A stretch of DNA of 47,446 nucleotides, taken from Klebsiella sp. BIGb0407. Lineage in GTDB: Bacteria; Pseudomonadota; Gammaproteobacteria; Enterobacterales; Enterobacteriaceae. The DNA lies in contig NZ_JANUEQ010000014.1 of the NCBI RefSeq assembly GCF_024807845.1, positions 1-47,446 of the forward strand, given 5' to 3'. Each line of letters opens with the position of its first letter. The stretch's first letter is position 1. A program made the position numbers and the translations under genes. The notes under the pieces are model-generated. The model saw only the letters and a program-made list of their open reading frames with translations, was not told the DNA's origin and did no database searches. Below, piece after piece: positions 30,377 to 38,973 of the stretch.

Positions 30377-31627
30377 CTATGATTTCTCTTCACAAAGTAA
30401 CACATCTCGGTAATCTAAAAATGCCTGGATGACTTTATTAATATGTGATGATTCATGTATTGCAGTCACCGTCATTCGGATACATTCATGCCCTCTTGGC
30501 ATTGTGGGATAGGGACAAGACGTCACATACAGACCATACTTTTTATATAATATCTTTGAGAAATCAACTAACATTTCTGTATTGGGAATGCGAACAGAGA
30601 CAATAGGAAATCCATTATTATTATACGTTTCAAATCCTACGTTCTCCAGTCCAGTAATAAGCTCATTCGTCAGTTTGTGAACATGATTTTTGATAATATC
30701 ACCTTCTTTTTCCAGTATATCCAAACCCGCATTTAAGACACCAAATGCAAATGGGATAGGCTGCTGAGAATAGTCAAGTGGCCTGGAGAAAGCGAGAAGC
30801 GTCCGCTTCATTTCACGCGAAACACCGGCAAAAGCCATGGCGGCACCCATATTTTTTGCTGTGCCAGCAATATAAAAAATGTTCTCATATGAGAGATCAA
30901 GATGTTTAACAATCCCCGCACCATTACCGTATGGGTTATGACTTGATGAACCAACCATGCCGAAACCATGTGCATCATCAATAAAAAGAATCGCATTATA
31001 TTTAACGGCTAAAGACTGGAGTTCCGCAAGACAGAGATAATGCCCGGTAATACTATAAACACCATCGAGACAAATCAACTTATGTCGTGCATTTTGATAT
31101 TTCTTTAGGATATCTTCGAGTTGATTTAAATCATTCTGTTCATAGCTCTGTAGAATGGCTCCTTTATCGCGAGCTAATTGTGCACCATGAAACATAATGG
31201 CATGTGCAGATTTATCCATAATAACAAGATCATTGTGTTCAATCAAAGCAGGAATTATTCCAATACATCCAAGAAATGTATTAGTTGTAATCAGTGCATC
31301 CTCGGCACCAATAACATCAGCCAGTCGTTCTTCGAGTTCACGACAAATTTGATAATGTCCCGTCAACCTTGCTCTACCGGTATGTAAGCCATAATCCATA
31401 GTGGCTTTAATAGCCTGCGGCAAAAGATCTTCCTGGCGTTTATCAAAACCAAGATAGTTTCCTGATGCAAAGTCAATAATTTCATTACCATTAATATCTA
31501 AAAAAACTCTATTTTTTGATTTCGAAATACTGACATCATACTGATCGCTTTCATTAAGCAATCGATATAAGTCCTTACGAATGCCAGACTGAATATTACT
31601 GCCCATTTGATTAAGAACTGAATACAT
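30377..31627 (-). CDS. Alpha-oxoamine synthase family PLP enzyme (AONS/KBL/CqsA-like)
   Basis: 416 residues from ATG 31627, which has GAGGT eight bases upstream; an earlier ATG at 31642 has no ribosome-binding site. Fold-type I PLP enzyme: GRARLTGHYQICRELEERLA (about 84-103), His142 in SAHAI (stacks on PLP), LDGVYSITGHY (187-197), Asp217/Asp218-Ala-His (PLP nitrogen contact) and Lys258 in AGTAKNMG. This family condenses an amino acid with an acyl-CoA or acyl-carrier thioester with loss of CO2. The lysine context (GTAKNMG) differs from BioF (TLGKAxG), so it is not simply biotin synthesis. Third gene of the cluster. Substrates unknown. Confidence 0.85.
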   Translation of the reverse strand: MYSVLNQMGSNIQSGIRKDLYRLLNESDQYDVSISKSKNRVFLDINGNEIIDFASGNYLGFDKRQEDLLPQAIKATMDYGLHTGRARLTGHYQICRELEERLADVIGAEDALITTNTFLGCIGIIPALIEHNDLVIMDKSAHAIMFHGAQLARDKGAILQSYEQNDLNQLEDILKKYQNARHKLICLDGVYSITGHYLCLAELQSLAVKYNAILFIDDAHGFGMVGSSSHNPYGNGAGIVKHLDLSYENIFYIAGTAKNMGAAMAFAGVSREMKRTLLAFSRPLDYSQQPIPFAFGVLNAGLDILEKEGDIIKNHVHKLTNELITGLENVGFETYNNNGFPIVSVRIPNTEMLVDFSKILYKKYGLYVTSCPYPTMPRGHECIRMTVTAIHESSHINKVIQAFLDYRDVLLCEEKS

Positions 31628-31670
31628 ATTTAATGACCTCAATTTTGTGAATCATGATATATAAAAAAAT

Positions 31671-33275
31671 CTATTTAATTTTCTGTAGAAATGTACGATC
31701 GATTTTACCTGAAGATGTTTTTGGTAGTTCTGTATGGAAAATAAATTGATGGGGTATTTTAAATGACTGGAGATGAGTATTAAGTATTTCTTTAGCTTCC
31801 GTTAAGTCAAAATGGGCACCGTCATTTAAAGAGTAGTGACATATAATGATGTTGTGCTCTTGCTCTTTTTTTACCACAATACAGGACTCATGGAGAAAAG
31901 GGATTTTCGCTGTTACCTCTTCGATTTCACCAAGCTCAATACGATAGCCATTAACTTTATAGATATGATCACGTCTGCCTTTATAGTGAAGCACTCCCTG
32001 CGCATCGCGAAAAGCGAAATCACCTGTGCGCCAAAAAAGGGCCGGATAAGGATGAAATGGACTTTTAACAAGACACCTGGCTGTCAATTCAGGTTGATTC
32101 AAATATCCTAATGTTACTGTTCCTCCGCGACACCAAATCTCACCTGTCTGATCGGGTTTACAAATCTCTTGCCCGTTATCCGCAACAACAATAATCTCCG
32201 TATCATCGACGACGTTACCTAAGGGAATACTATTACTCGCTAAATCATTCTGATTTACCCAGTGATAAGTAATAATATTTGTCTCTGTTGGTCCATATAT
32301 ATTGGCAATTTTTATTGTAGGAGCCAAAGTGGTAAGTTTTTTTAATTTTTCTACTGGAAATGGCTCACCTGCATACATAATTGTACGAAGACTATTTTCA
32401 TTAATAAATAAATTACCTTTTGCCATTAATGTCATCAAAGTTGATGGTGTAGTATATATAACAGTCGCTCGTTCACTCTCAAGTAACTTGACATAATCCT
32501 TATGCTTATCATTTTTTAATCTACCCAGGTCCCAGTCAAAACATATCAGTGTGGCACCAGCGCTAAGAGTATTAAATATATCAAAAACCGATAAATCAAA
32601 TTTGAATGGAGCTCTTGAAATAACACGGTCTTGCGTTGTAATTTGAAATTCTTTTTGCATCCAGCGAACAAATGTCAGCGCATTTCTGTGACTGAGCATA
32701 ATACCTTTTGGTCTGCCTGTAGAGCCAGAAGTATGCAGGACATAGGCCAGACTGTCAGATGGCTGATTAATTATTTCCAGACTGTCAGGATCATATGGAA
32801 TGTCCTCCTGGCTACATATAAGATCGCCTCGATCTAATGAATATATTATTGGGGTATTATCATCGCCAAGAGTAATAATATTCTTCAGCTGACTGCCGGT
32901 TAATACATCGAAATAATTTTCCAGTATAAACTTGTCGGTAATCAATACAGTTATATCTGTCTCTTTCAGCATATTCTCTAACTGAAGTTCTGAGTAAAGT
33001 GTATCAATTGGTACGTAAGCCTTACCCGCTTTAAGAATACCAAATAAAGCAGCAATACTGTCAGGATTAACATTCGCTAAAATACCAATTAATGTTTGCT
33101 CATTTTCATTGCCGGATGTGACTTTTTTAATCGCACCGCAAAATGCATTTGCTTTATTATTAAGTTCTCTATAGGTAATAATTCCTCGCCCCTCAAAAAT
33201 AATGGCTGGTGCTGAGGGTTGCTTTAAAACATTTTGATGAAAATTATGGTGCAATAAGTATTCCATTGTATACAT
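31671..33275 (-). CDS. Stand-alone amino-acid adenylating enzyme (NRPS A-domain type)
   Basis: 534 residues, one complete adenylation domain and nothing else. Core motifs: A2 LKAGKAYVPID (81-91), A3 HTSGSTGRPKG (181-191), A4 FDLSVFD (226-232), A5 NIYGPTETN (325-333), A7 WRTGDF (415-420), A8 GRRDHIYKVNGYRIELGEIE (433-452) and the catalytic A10 lysine, Lys524 in SSGKIDR. The Asp of A4 (227) points to an alpha-amino acid. By-eye mapping of the specificity pocket gives roughly D-L-F-Y-M-A-I-I-I-K, close to stand-alone prolyl-AMP ligases; this needs a real alignment. The protein ends just after A10, so no carrier domain is fused. 12 bases follow the methyltransferase-like gene. Confidence 0.88.
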   Translation of the reverse strand: MYTMEYLLHHNFHQNVLKQPSAPAIIFEGRGIITYRELNNKANAFCGAIKKVTSGNENEQTLIGILANVNPDSIAALFGILKAGKAYVPIDTLYSELQLENMLKETDITVLITDKFILENYFDVLTGSQLKNIITLGDDNTPIIYSLDRGDLICSQEDIPYDPDSLEIINQPSDSLAYVLHTSGSTGRPKGIMLSHRNALTFVRWMQKEFQITTQDRVISRAPFKFDLSVFDIFNTLSAGATLICFDWDLGRLKNDKHKDYVKLLESERATVIYTTPSTLMTLMAKGNLFINENSLRTIMYAGEPFPVEKLKKLTTLAPTIKIANIYGPTETNIITYHWVNQNDLASNSIPLGNVVDDTEIIVVADNGQEICKPDQTGEIWCRGGTVTLGYLNQPELTARCLVKSPFHPYPALFWRTGDFAFRDAQGVLHYKGRRDHIYKVNGYRIELGEIEEVTAKIPFLHESCIVVKKEQEHNIIICHYSLNDGAHFDLTEAKEILNTHLQSFKIPHQFIFHTELPKTSSGKIDRTFLQKIK

Positions 33276-33287
33276 TGGCCTTTTATA

Positions 33288-33866
33288 TCAAACATATGCT
33301 ACTTCAAATAGGTTTGGCGAGTGATAGAAATTATTCATTGATTTAAAAGATATACCTATATCATTTAATGAGTGTGATGCTTTAGCAGTCTCTAATACAG
33401 TTTGATACTGAATTGATTTATCATCAAAGGTTGAATAATATTTATTTCTGGCATCAATATCTGATTTTTCTTTACCCCATAAAGAGTTAATTATTATGTC
33501 ACCATCAATAAAACAATGCGTTATTGATTCAATATTAATATGGCTTAATACATTAAACCAGAAGATAAAAATACTCTTATCTTTATTGATTGCATGTCGT
33601 TGTTTGGCATATGACTCAAATGACATCATGAGGATGTTTGGCATGCTCTTATTATTAACATAAGGATCAATCCCTATATAATTAAAACAGTGTTTTTTGA
33701 TACTTTCATAATACATACCATCATAGCACCCTACTACTATGACATTCATAGCCTCTTTAATCTCAGAGAGAGTGCTCTCTATAAATCTCAGTTCATTTTT
33801 CAGAAATAAAGATGCAGCCTTCTTGCTTTTATCTTTAAGCATATTCATATAAATGCTTTTTGTCAT
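33288..33866 (-). CDS. Short methyltransferase-like protein, first gene of the accessory cluster
   Basis: 192 residues, low GC. MNVIVVGCYDGMYYESI resembles SAM-binding motif I, YIGIDPY is the following acidic strand, and IFIFWFNVLSHIN looks like motif II, so a class I Rossmann methyltransferase fold is likely. Motif I is G-x-Y-D-G rather than G-x-G-x-G, so activity is uncertain. The family was not recognised beyond this. It could modify the cluster's product or be a divergent partner protein. It has only a weak ribosome-binding site. Confidence 0.6.
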   Translation of the reverse strand: MTKSIYMNMLKDKSKKAASLFLKNELRFIESTLSEIKEAMNVIVVGCYDGMYYESIKKHCFNYIGIDPYVNNKSMPNILMMSFESYAKQRHAINKDKSIFIFWFNVLSHINIESITHCFIDGDIIINSLWGKEKSDIDARNKYYSTFDDKSIQYQTVLETAKASHSLNDIGISFKSMNNFYHSPNLFEVAYV

Positions 33867-34165
33867 ATTTTAAAACCCATCTGGAATAGTTATAAAGTTA
33901 TGTTTCCAAAACCTCTAAATGCCACTCCTGAATAATGAACGATACATAGAAATATTTCCTGCAAAAAACAATTCAAATAAAAAATTAATATTTTCAGAAT
34001 AATATTAATATCACGATTATTCAGGCCCTCATCAGAGCTCTATATCAATGAGTTTTTGAATAAATGAAAAGTGACTGAGCCACGAAATGGGGCTGCTGTA
34101 GCCGGAGGAAATGAGCCAAGTTCACTGAATTCTCCTCGGTATGAGGATTAAATGTATCAATATGT
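33867..34165. other. AT-rich upstream region of the accessory cluster
   Basis: About 300 bases without a convincing ORF. It must include the cluster promoter on the minus strand. No good -35/-10 pair, operator or carrier-protein gene was found; in particular there is no DSL phosphopantetheine motif on the minus strand. Confidence 0.5.
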
Positions 34166-34810
34166 AGTGGGCAACTAAAACTGGCCACCGTTTTAGAGTT
34201 TTTTCAGTATAGGTTTTCCGATTCGTTTGGTGATAAACAATCGTTATATTCCTGTAGTCCGGGCGTACTGTAATATCCGACGATATAAGTCTTTTATTGC
34301 CAGGATAGCATCACTGAAGCTTGTTTAACCACGTTTACCTGTCCAGATATATATCACGCCGCCGCACCACACCTGATTAGGCTCTGTCATAGCAAGCTGC
34401 GATCAAGATTATTTGGTGTAGTGATGTGTTCATGGGTACCACGCTAGTATCGATGTGTGGGCTGCTAACAACTGACCGGCAAGGTTTTTCCAGTATTTGT
34501 AACTGCTACGATGAACCCTGAACACGTGGCAGAGTGTGGCCACAGGATAATACGCTCTGGGCTTCCAGATTATCGAGAGCTGTTCAAGGAGTCTGACATT
34601 AAAATCGTGGTGGGTTTTTAATATTTATCTATTATTTCAATAAGTTGAAATTTATTCTCAAACTCACGCATTTAAATTTGCTCTGGAGAAATGAGAGAGA
34701 CTTTAGGTGTTTTCCCTGCCGTTGCCGTTCATCACGCAACTGTTTCACCCATCGTGTCATGGTGGAAAGGATGACATCATCGTACTGGCTGCTTCTGCCG
34801 CAGTGTCGTT
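34166..34810 (-). pseudogene. Decayed IS3-family insertion sequence (OrfA and OrfB remnants)
   Basis: Minus strand. OrfA-like pieces: STMTRWVKQLRDERQ (about 34770-34720), then after a scrambled stretch MSDSLNSSR and stop (34600-34571), the usual OrfA C-terminus. OrfB-like pieces: [11 protein letters not shown] and [11 protein letters not shown] (about 34550-34480), EPNQVWCGGVIYIWTGKR (about 34390-34330), SFSDAILAIKD (about 34320-34290) and LSPNESENLY-stop-KNSKTVASFS (about 34230-34170). Several frameshifts, stops and deletions are present. The first DDE aspartate (normally CGDVTYI) is Gly, so it is inactive. The transposase order A then B is kept. Confidence 0.85.
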
Positions 34811-34820
34811 CCGGGAAAAC

Positions 34821-34853
34821 AAGAAGGGGAAACAATGAATGTTTCCCCTTCTT
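34821..34853 (-). terminator. Likely terminator of ilvC
   Basis: A long perfect hairpin, AAGAAGGGGAAAC, 7-base loop, GTTTCCCCTTCTT, lies 46-78 bases past the ilvC stop. Only GTTTTCCC follows on the minus strand, so the U tract is weak. A second AT-rich stem, TTAAAGAGA/TCTCTTTAA (34861-34883), precedes it. Confidence 0.6.
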
Positions 34854-34898
34854 CAATAAATTAAAGAGACGATTTTCTCTTTAAATGACAGCAATAGA

Positions 34899-36374
34899 TT
34901 ACTCTGCTACTGCAATACGTTTCATATCGGTCATGTAGCCACGCAGTTTTTTACCGACTTTTTCGATTTCATGGCTGCGAATCGCTTCGTTCACATCACG
35001 CAGTTGCGCGTTATCAACGGCAGTTTCAGTACCCGCTTTACCTAAGTCACCCGCTTGCAGCGTGGTCATGAACTCTTTCAGCAGTGGTACCGCTGCGTAA
35101 GAGAACAGGTAGTTACCGTATTCAGCAGTATCAGAGATAACTACGTTCATTTCATACAGACGCTTACGCGCGATGGTGTTAGCAATCAGTGGCAGCTCGT
35201 GCAGTGATTCATAGTAAGCAGATTCTTCGATGATACCTGCATCAACCATGGTTTCGAATGCCAGCTCAACGCCTGCTTTAACCATGGCAATCATCACAAC
35301 GCCCTGATCAAAGTAAGCTTGCTCAGCGATTTTACCTTCGAACTGTGGTGCAGTTTCGAACGCGGTTTTACCGGTCTCTTCACGCCAGGTCAGCAGGTTC
35401 TTATCGTCATTTGCCCAGTCAGCCATCATTCCTGAAGAGAATTCACCGGAGATAATGTCATCCATGTGTTTCTGGAACAGTGGAGCCATGATGGTTTTCA
35501 GTTGCTCAGACAGCGCATAAGCACGGATTTTCGCTGGATTAGACAGACGATCCATCATCAGCGTGATACCGCCTTGTTTCAGTGCTTCGGTAATGGTTTC
35601 CCAGCCGAACTGAATCAGTTTTTCTGCATAAGCTGCGTCAGTACCTTCAGAAACTAACTTGTCGAAGCACAGCAGAGAACCCGCCTGCAGCATACCGCAC
35701 AGGATAGTTTGCTCACCCATCAGGTCAGACTTAACTTCGGCAACGAAAGAAGATTCCAGAACACCAGCGCGGTGACCACCGGTTGCAGCAGCCCAGGCTT
35801 TAGCAATCGCCATACCTTCGCCTTTCGGGTCATTTTCCGGGTGAACAGCAATCAGCGTTGGAACACCGAAACCACGTTTGTATTCTTCACGAACTTCAGT
35901 ACCCGGACATTTAGGCGCAACCATCACTACAGTGATGTCTTTACGAATCTGCTCACCCACTTCAATCACGTTAAAGCCATGAGAGTAGCCCAGGGTAGCG
36001 CCCTCTTTCATCAGCGGCTGTACAGCCTGAACAACAACTGAGTGCTGTTTGTCTGGAGTCAGGTTAACAACCAAGTCCGCCTGCGGGATCAGTTCTTCAT
36101 AAGTACCAACGGTGAAACCGTTTTCGGTCGCTTTACGCCATGATGCACGTTTCTCAGCAATCGCTTCAGCACGCAGGGTGTAAGAAACATCCAGGCCAGA
36201 GTCGCGCATATTCAGACCCTGGTTAAGGCCCTGTGCTCCACAGCCGACAATAACTACTTTTTTGCCTTTGAGGTAGTTGGCTTCATCAGCGAATTCGTCA
36301 CGCCCCATAAAGCGACATTTACCCAACTGCGCTAACTGCTGACGCAGGTTCAAAGTGTTGAAATAATTAGCCAT
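34899..36374 (-). CDS. ilvC: Ketol-acid reductoisomerase (NADP), class II
   Basis: 491 residues, the E. coli long (class II) form with a duplicated C-terminal helical domain. Converts acetolactate or acetohydroxybutyrate to the dihydroxy acids in valine/isoleucine synthesis. The NADPH Rossmann motif is [20 protein letters not shown] (from about 34), and [22 protein letters not shown] is conserved. Divergent from its activator ilvY, with an operator between them. E. coli has ppiC directly beyond; here the IS remnant and cluster intervene. Confidence 0.98.
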   Translation of the reverse strand: MANYFNTLNLRQQLAQLGKCRFMGRDEFADEANYLKGKKVVIVGCGAQGLNQGLNMRDSGLDVSYTLRAEAIAEKRASWRKATENGFTVGTYEELIPQADLVVNLTPDKQHSVVVQAVQPLMKEGATLGYSHGFNVIEVGEQIRKDITVVMVAPKCPGTEVREEYKRGFGVPTLIAVHPENDPKGEGMAIAKAWAAATGGHRAGVLESSFVAEVKSDLMGEQTILCGMLQAGSLLCFDKLVSEGTDAAYAEKLIQFGWETITEALKQGGITLMMDRLSNPAKIRAYALSEQLKTIMAPLFQKHMDDIISGEFSSGMMADWANDDKNLLTWREETGKTAFETAPQFEGKIAEQAYFDQGVVMIAMVKAGVELAFETMVDAGIIEESAYYESLHELPLIANTIARKRLYEMNVVISDTAEYGNYLFSYAAVPLLKEFMTTLQAGDLGKAGTETAVDNAQLRDVNEAIRSHEIEKVGKKLRGYMTDMKRIAVAE

Positions 36375-36498
36375 TGTCGAACTCCGTGATTATCGTTTAG
36401 TACTGTTTGTCTCGGTAAGCAGCGTATTTGCGCTGCCTGAATAAGCTTACTATATGACAGGAAAAGCGTTGCTTAAATTGATATATTAACAACGCCAC

Positions 36499-36515
36499 AT
36501 TGCAATTTATGCAAT
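36499..36515. promoter_or_regulatory. Probable IlvY operator
   Basis: ATTGCAATTTATGCAAT is a perfect inverted repeat (ATTGCA/TGCAAT, 5-base spacer), the T-N11-A form bound by LysR-type regulators. It lies in the ilvC-ilvY divergent region, 22 bases before ilvY. A second, looser inverted repeat, GCGTTG/CAACGC, lies next to it toward ilvC (36463-36494) and may be the activation half that responds to acetolactate. Confidence 0.65.
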
Positions 36516-36536
36516 GCCAGATAATGAGGTATGACC

Positions 36537-37430
36537 GTGGACTTACGTGATCTGAAAATGTTTCTGCATTTAGCCGACAGTCGTCATTTTGGGCGTAGTG
36601 CGCGAGCCATGCATGTCAGCCCCTCAACGCTTTCCCGTCAGATACAACGGCTGGAAGAACACCTGAACCAGCCGCTGTTTGTACGCGATAATCGTACCGT
36701 AACCTTAACCGAAGCGGGTGAGCAGTTACGTCAGTTTGCCCAGCAAACCATGCTGCAATATCAGCAAATGCGCCACACCCTCGGCCAGCAAGGGCCTTCT
36801 CTGAGTGGCGAGCTGCATCTCTTTTGTTCAGTGACGGCGGCTTACAGCCATTTACCGCCGATTCTCGATCGCTTCCGGGCAGAACATCCTTCGGTCGAAA
36901 TCAAACTGACCACCGGGGATGCCTCAGATGCAGTCGAAAAAGTAGACTCCAATGAGGCCGATATCGCTATCGCCGGTAAGCCCGAAACCCTACCACCCGG
37001 CGTCGCTTTCTCTATCCTGGAAGATTTAGCCGTTGTCTTAATCGCTCCCGCCTTACCTTGCCCGGTTCGCACTCAAGTACAGCAACCGGTACCTGACTGG
37101 ACTAAAGTTCCCTTTATCTTGCCGGAACAAGGGCCTGTGCGACGACGTATCGAGCTGTGGTTTCGCAGTAAAAAAATCACGAATCCGTTTATCTATGCAA
37201 CCGTTGCCGGGCATGAAGCGATGGTCTCGATGGTCGCTCTGGGCTGTGGTATCGCCCTGATCCCCGAAATCGTTCTGGAAAATAGCCCGGAGCCGGTTCG
37301 TAATCGTGTGCTGATTATGGATCGTAATGATGAAAATACCCCGTTCGAGCTCGGTGTTTGTGCACAAAAAAAGCGACTCAATGAGCCGCTTATCAGTGCG
37401 TTCTGGAAGCTATTACCGGGTAACCATTAA
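36537..37430 (+). CDS. ilvY: LysR-type activator IlvY
   Basis: 297 residues from GTG 36537 (MDLRDLKMFLHLADSRHFGR), the E. coli length. GAGGT (36526-36530) is correctly spaced for this GTG and would abut the alternative ATG at 36531. The N-terminal winged HTH (SARAMHVSPSTLSRQIQRLEE) binds DNA; the C-terminal domain senses acetolactate/acetohydroxybutyrate and activates ilvC. Convergent with ilvA, with stop codons overlapping by 4 bases. Confidence 0.96.
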   Translation: MDLRDLKMFLHLADSRHFGRSARAMHVSPSTLSRQIQRLEEHLNQPLFVRDNRTVTLTEAGEQLRQFAQQTMLQYQQMRHTLGQQGPSLSGELHLFCSVTAAYSHLPPILDRFRAEHPSVEIKLTTGDASDAVEKVDSNEADIAIAGKPETLPPGVAFSILEDLAVVLIAPALPCPVRTQVQQPVPDWTKVPFILPEQGPVRRRIELWFRSKKITNPFIYATVAGHEAMVSMVALGCGIALIPEIVLENSPEPVRNRVLIMDRNDENTPFELGVCAQKKRLNEPLISAFWKLLPGNH

Positions 37431-38971
37431 CCGGCAAGGAAGAATCGGAATGCCGGGTTCTGGGTTTCTTCATGACATTCGTAACCCAGTTCATTAAGAC
37501 GGATTTCAAAGTCAGGCTCGTTCTCACCCAGTTCAAAGGCTGCCAGCACACGACCATAATCAGTGCCATGGCTACGATAATGGAACAGTGAAATATTCCA
37601 GTGGGTTCCTAGGGTTGTTAAGAACTTAAGTAACGCCCCCGGTGACTCTGGAAATTCAAAGCTGTATAACCGCTCATGCAGCGGTTTGGACGGACGTCCT
37701 CCCACCATATAGCGGACGTGTAGCTTTGCCATTTCATCGTCAGACAGATCGACAACGCCATAACCACCGGCATTGAGTAGCTCAATTATCTCATGACGCT
37801 CTTCAAGACCGCGGGTCAGACGCACCCCGACAAAAATGCAGGCATTGTCAGAACTGGCATAGCGATAGTTAAACTCAGTGACCGAGCGCCCACCCAGCAG
37901 ATGACAAAATTGCAGAAAACTGCCTTTTTTCTCCGGGATAGTGACGGCAAGTAAAGCTTCGCGCTGCTCGCCCAGCTCACAACGCTCTGAGACATAACGC
38001 AGACCGTGGAAATTAACATTCGCACCTGACAGAACGTGGGCCAAACGCTCACCGCGGATCTGATGCTGCTGAATGTATTTTTTCATCCCGGCCAGCGCTA
38101 ACGCCCCGGAAGGTTCTGCCACCGCACGAACATCTTCAAACAAGTCTTTCATTGCCGCGCAGATAGCATCGCTGTCGACGGTAATGATGTCATCGAGATA
38201 TTCCTGACACAGACGGAAAGTTTCATCCCCGATACGCTTAACCGCAACGCCTTCGGCAAATAAGCCTACTCGTGCCAGCTCGACCGGTTTACCGGCATCC
38301 AGTGCCGCTTTCAGGCAAGCAGAGTCTTCCGCCTCAACCGCTATCACTTTGATTTGTGGCATCAGTTGCTTGATCAGCACAGCCACACCCGCAGCCAGTC
38401 CGCCGCCACCGACCGGGACAAAAATCCGGTCGATATGCGCATCCTGCTGCAATAATTCCAGTGCCAGCGTGGCTTGCCCGGCAATCACTAATGGGTGATC
38501 AAACGGCGGTACATAGGTAAAGCCCTGGTCCTGTGACAGCTCAATGGCTTTAACTTTTGCCTCGTCAAAATTGGCACCGTGCAGTAAAACTTCACCGCCA
38601 AACGCACGCACCGCATCCACTTTAATATCTGCGGTTGCCACAGGCATCACGATCAGCGATTTAATGCCAAGACGTGATGCCGACAGTGCCACGCCCTGGG
38701 CATGATTACCGGCTGATGCCGTAATCACACCGCAGGCCTTCTGTTCATGCGTCAGCCCAGCCATCATGTTATAAGCGCCGCGCAGCTTAAAACTGTGTAC
38801 TGGATGGCGGTCTTCCCGCTTCACCAGAATCACGTTTTCCAGCCGTGACGAGAGCTTATCCATCTTTTGCAGTGGCGTTATCTGGGTGACTTCATATACC
38901 GGCGCGCGCAAGGCTGCACGCAGATATTCTGCCCCACTTGGGGTATCGGATAGCGGTTGTGCCTCAGCCAT
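37427..38971 (-). CDS. ilvA: Biosynthetic threonine deaminase (threonine ammonia-lyase)
   Basis: 514 residues, the E. coli length. PLP-dependent conversion of threonine to 2-oxobutanoate, the first step of isoleucine synthesis, inhibited by isoleucine. PLP-lysine is Lys62 in HSFKLRGAYNM, and the phosphate-binding loop is VGGGGLAAG. Two C-terminal ACT-like regulatory domains follow (from about 320), so this is the allosteric biosynthetic form. It lies 2 bases after ilvD and is the last gene of ilvLGMEDA. Confidence 0.98.
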   Translation of the reverse strand: MAEAQPLSDTPSGAEYLRAALRAPVYEVTQITPLQKMDKLSSRLENVILVKREDRHPVHSFKLRGAYNMMAGLTHEQKACGVITASAGNHAQGVALSASRLGIKSLIVMPVATADIKVDAVRAFGGEVLLHGANFDEAKVKAIELSQDQGFTYVPPFDHPLVIAGQATLALELLQQDAHIDRIFVPVGGGGLAAGVAVLIKQLMPQIKVIAVEAEDSACLKAALDAGKPVELARVGLFAEGVAVKRIGDETFRLCQEYLDDIITVDSDAICAAMKDLFEDVRAVAEPSGALALAGMKKYIQQHQIRGERLAHVLSGANVNFHGLRYVSERCELGEQREALLAVTIPEKKGSFLQFCHLLGGRSVTEFNYRYASSDNACIFVGVRLTRGLEERHEIIELLNAGGYGVVDLSDDEMAKLHVRYMVGGRPSKPLHERLYSFEFPESPGALLKFLTTLGTHWNISLFHYRSHGTDYGRVLAAFELGENEPDFEIRLNELGYECHEETQNPAFRFFLAG

Positions 38972-38973
38972 GA

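Noticed and set aside
30377-31627. Assignment of the PLP enzyme as BioF (biotin synthesis)
   Set aside because: The lysine loop and the DG-S motif differ, there are no bio genes nearby, and it sits with an adenylating enzyme.
29920-33866. Idea that the cluster is a split version of the saxitoxin starter enzyme SxtA (methyltransferase, GNAT, carrier, AONS-like)
   Set aside because: The parts list is superficially similar, but there is no carrier, an adenylating enzyme is present instead, and the GNAT is an ordinary small acetyltransferase. It is kept only as an analogy.
34632-34884. Two overlapping frames of 74 and 79 codons near the end of ilvC
   Set aside because: The minus-strand one is a fragment of IS3-type OrfA fused to the ilvC terminator sequence; the plus-strand one is its shadow.
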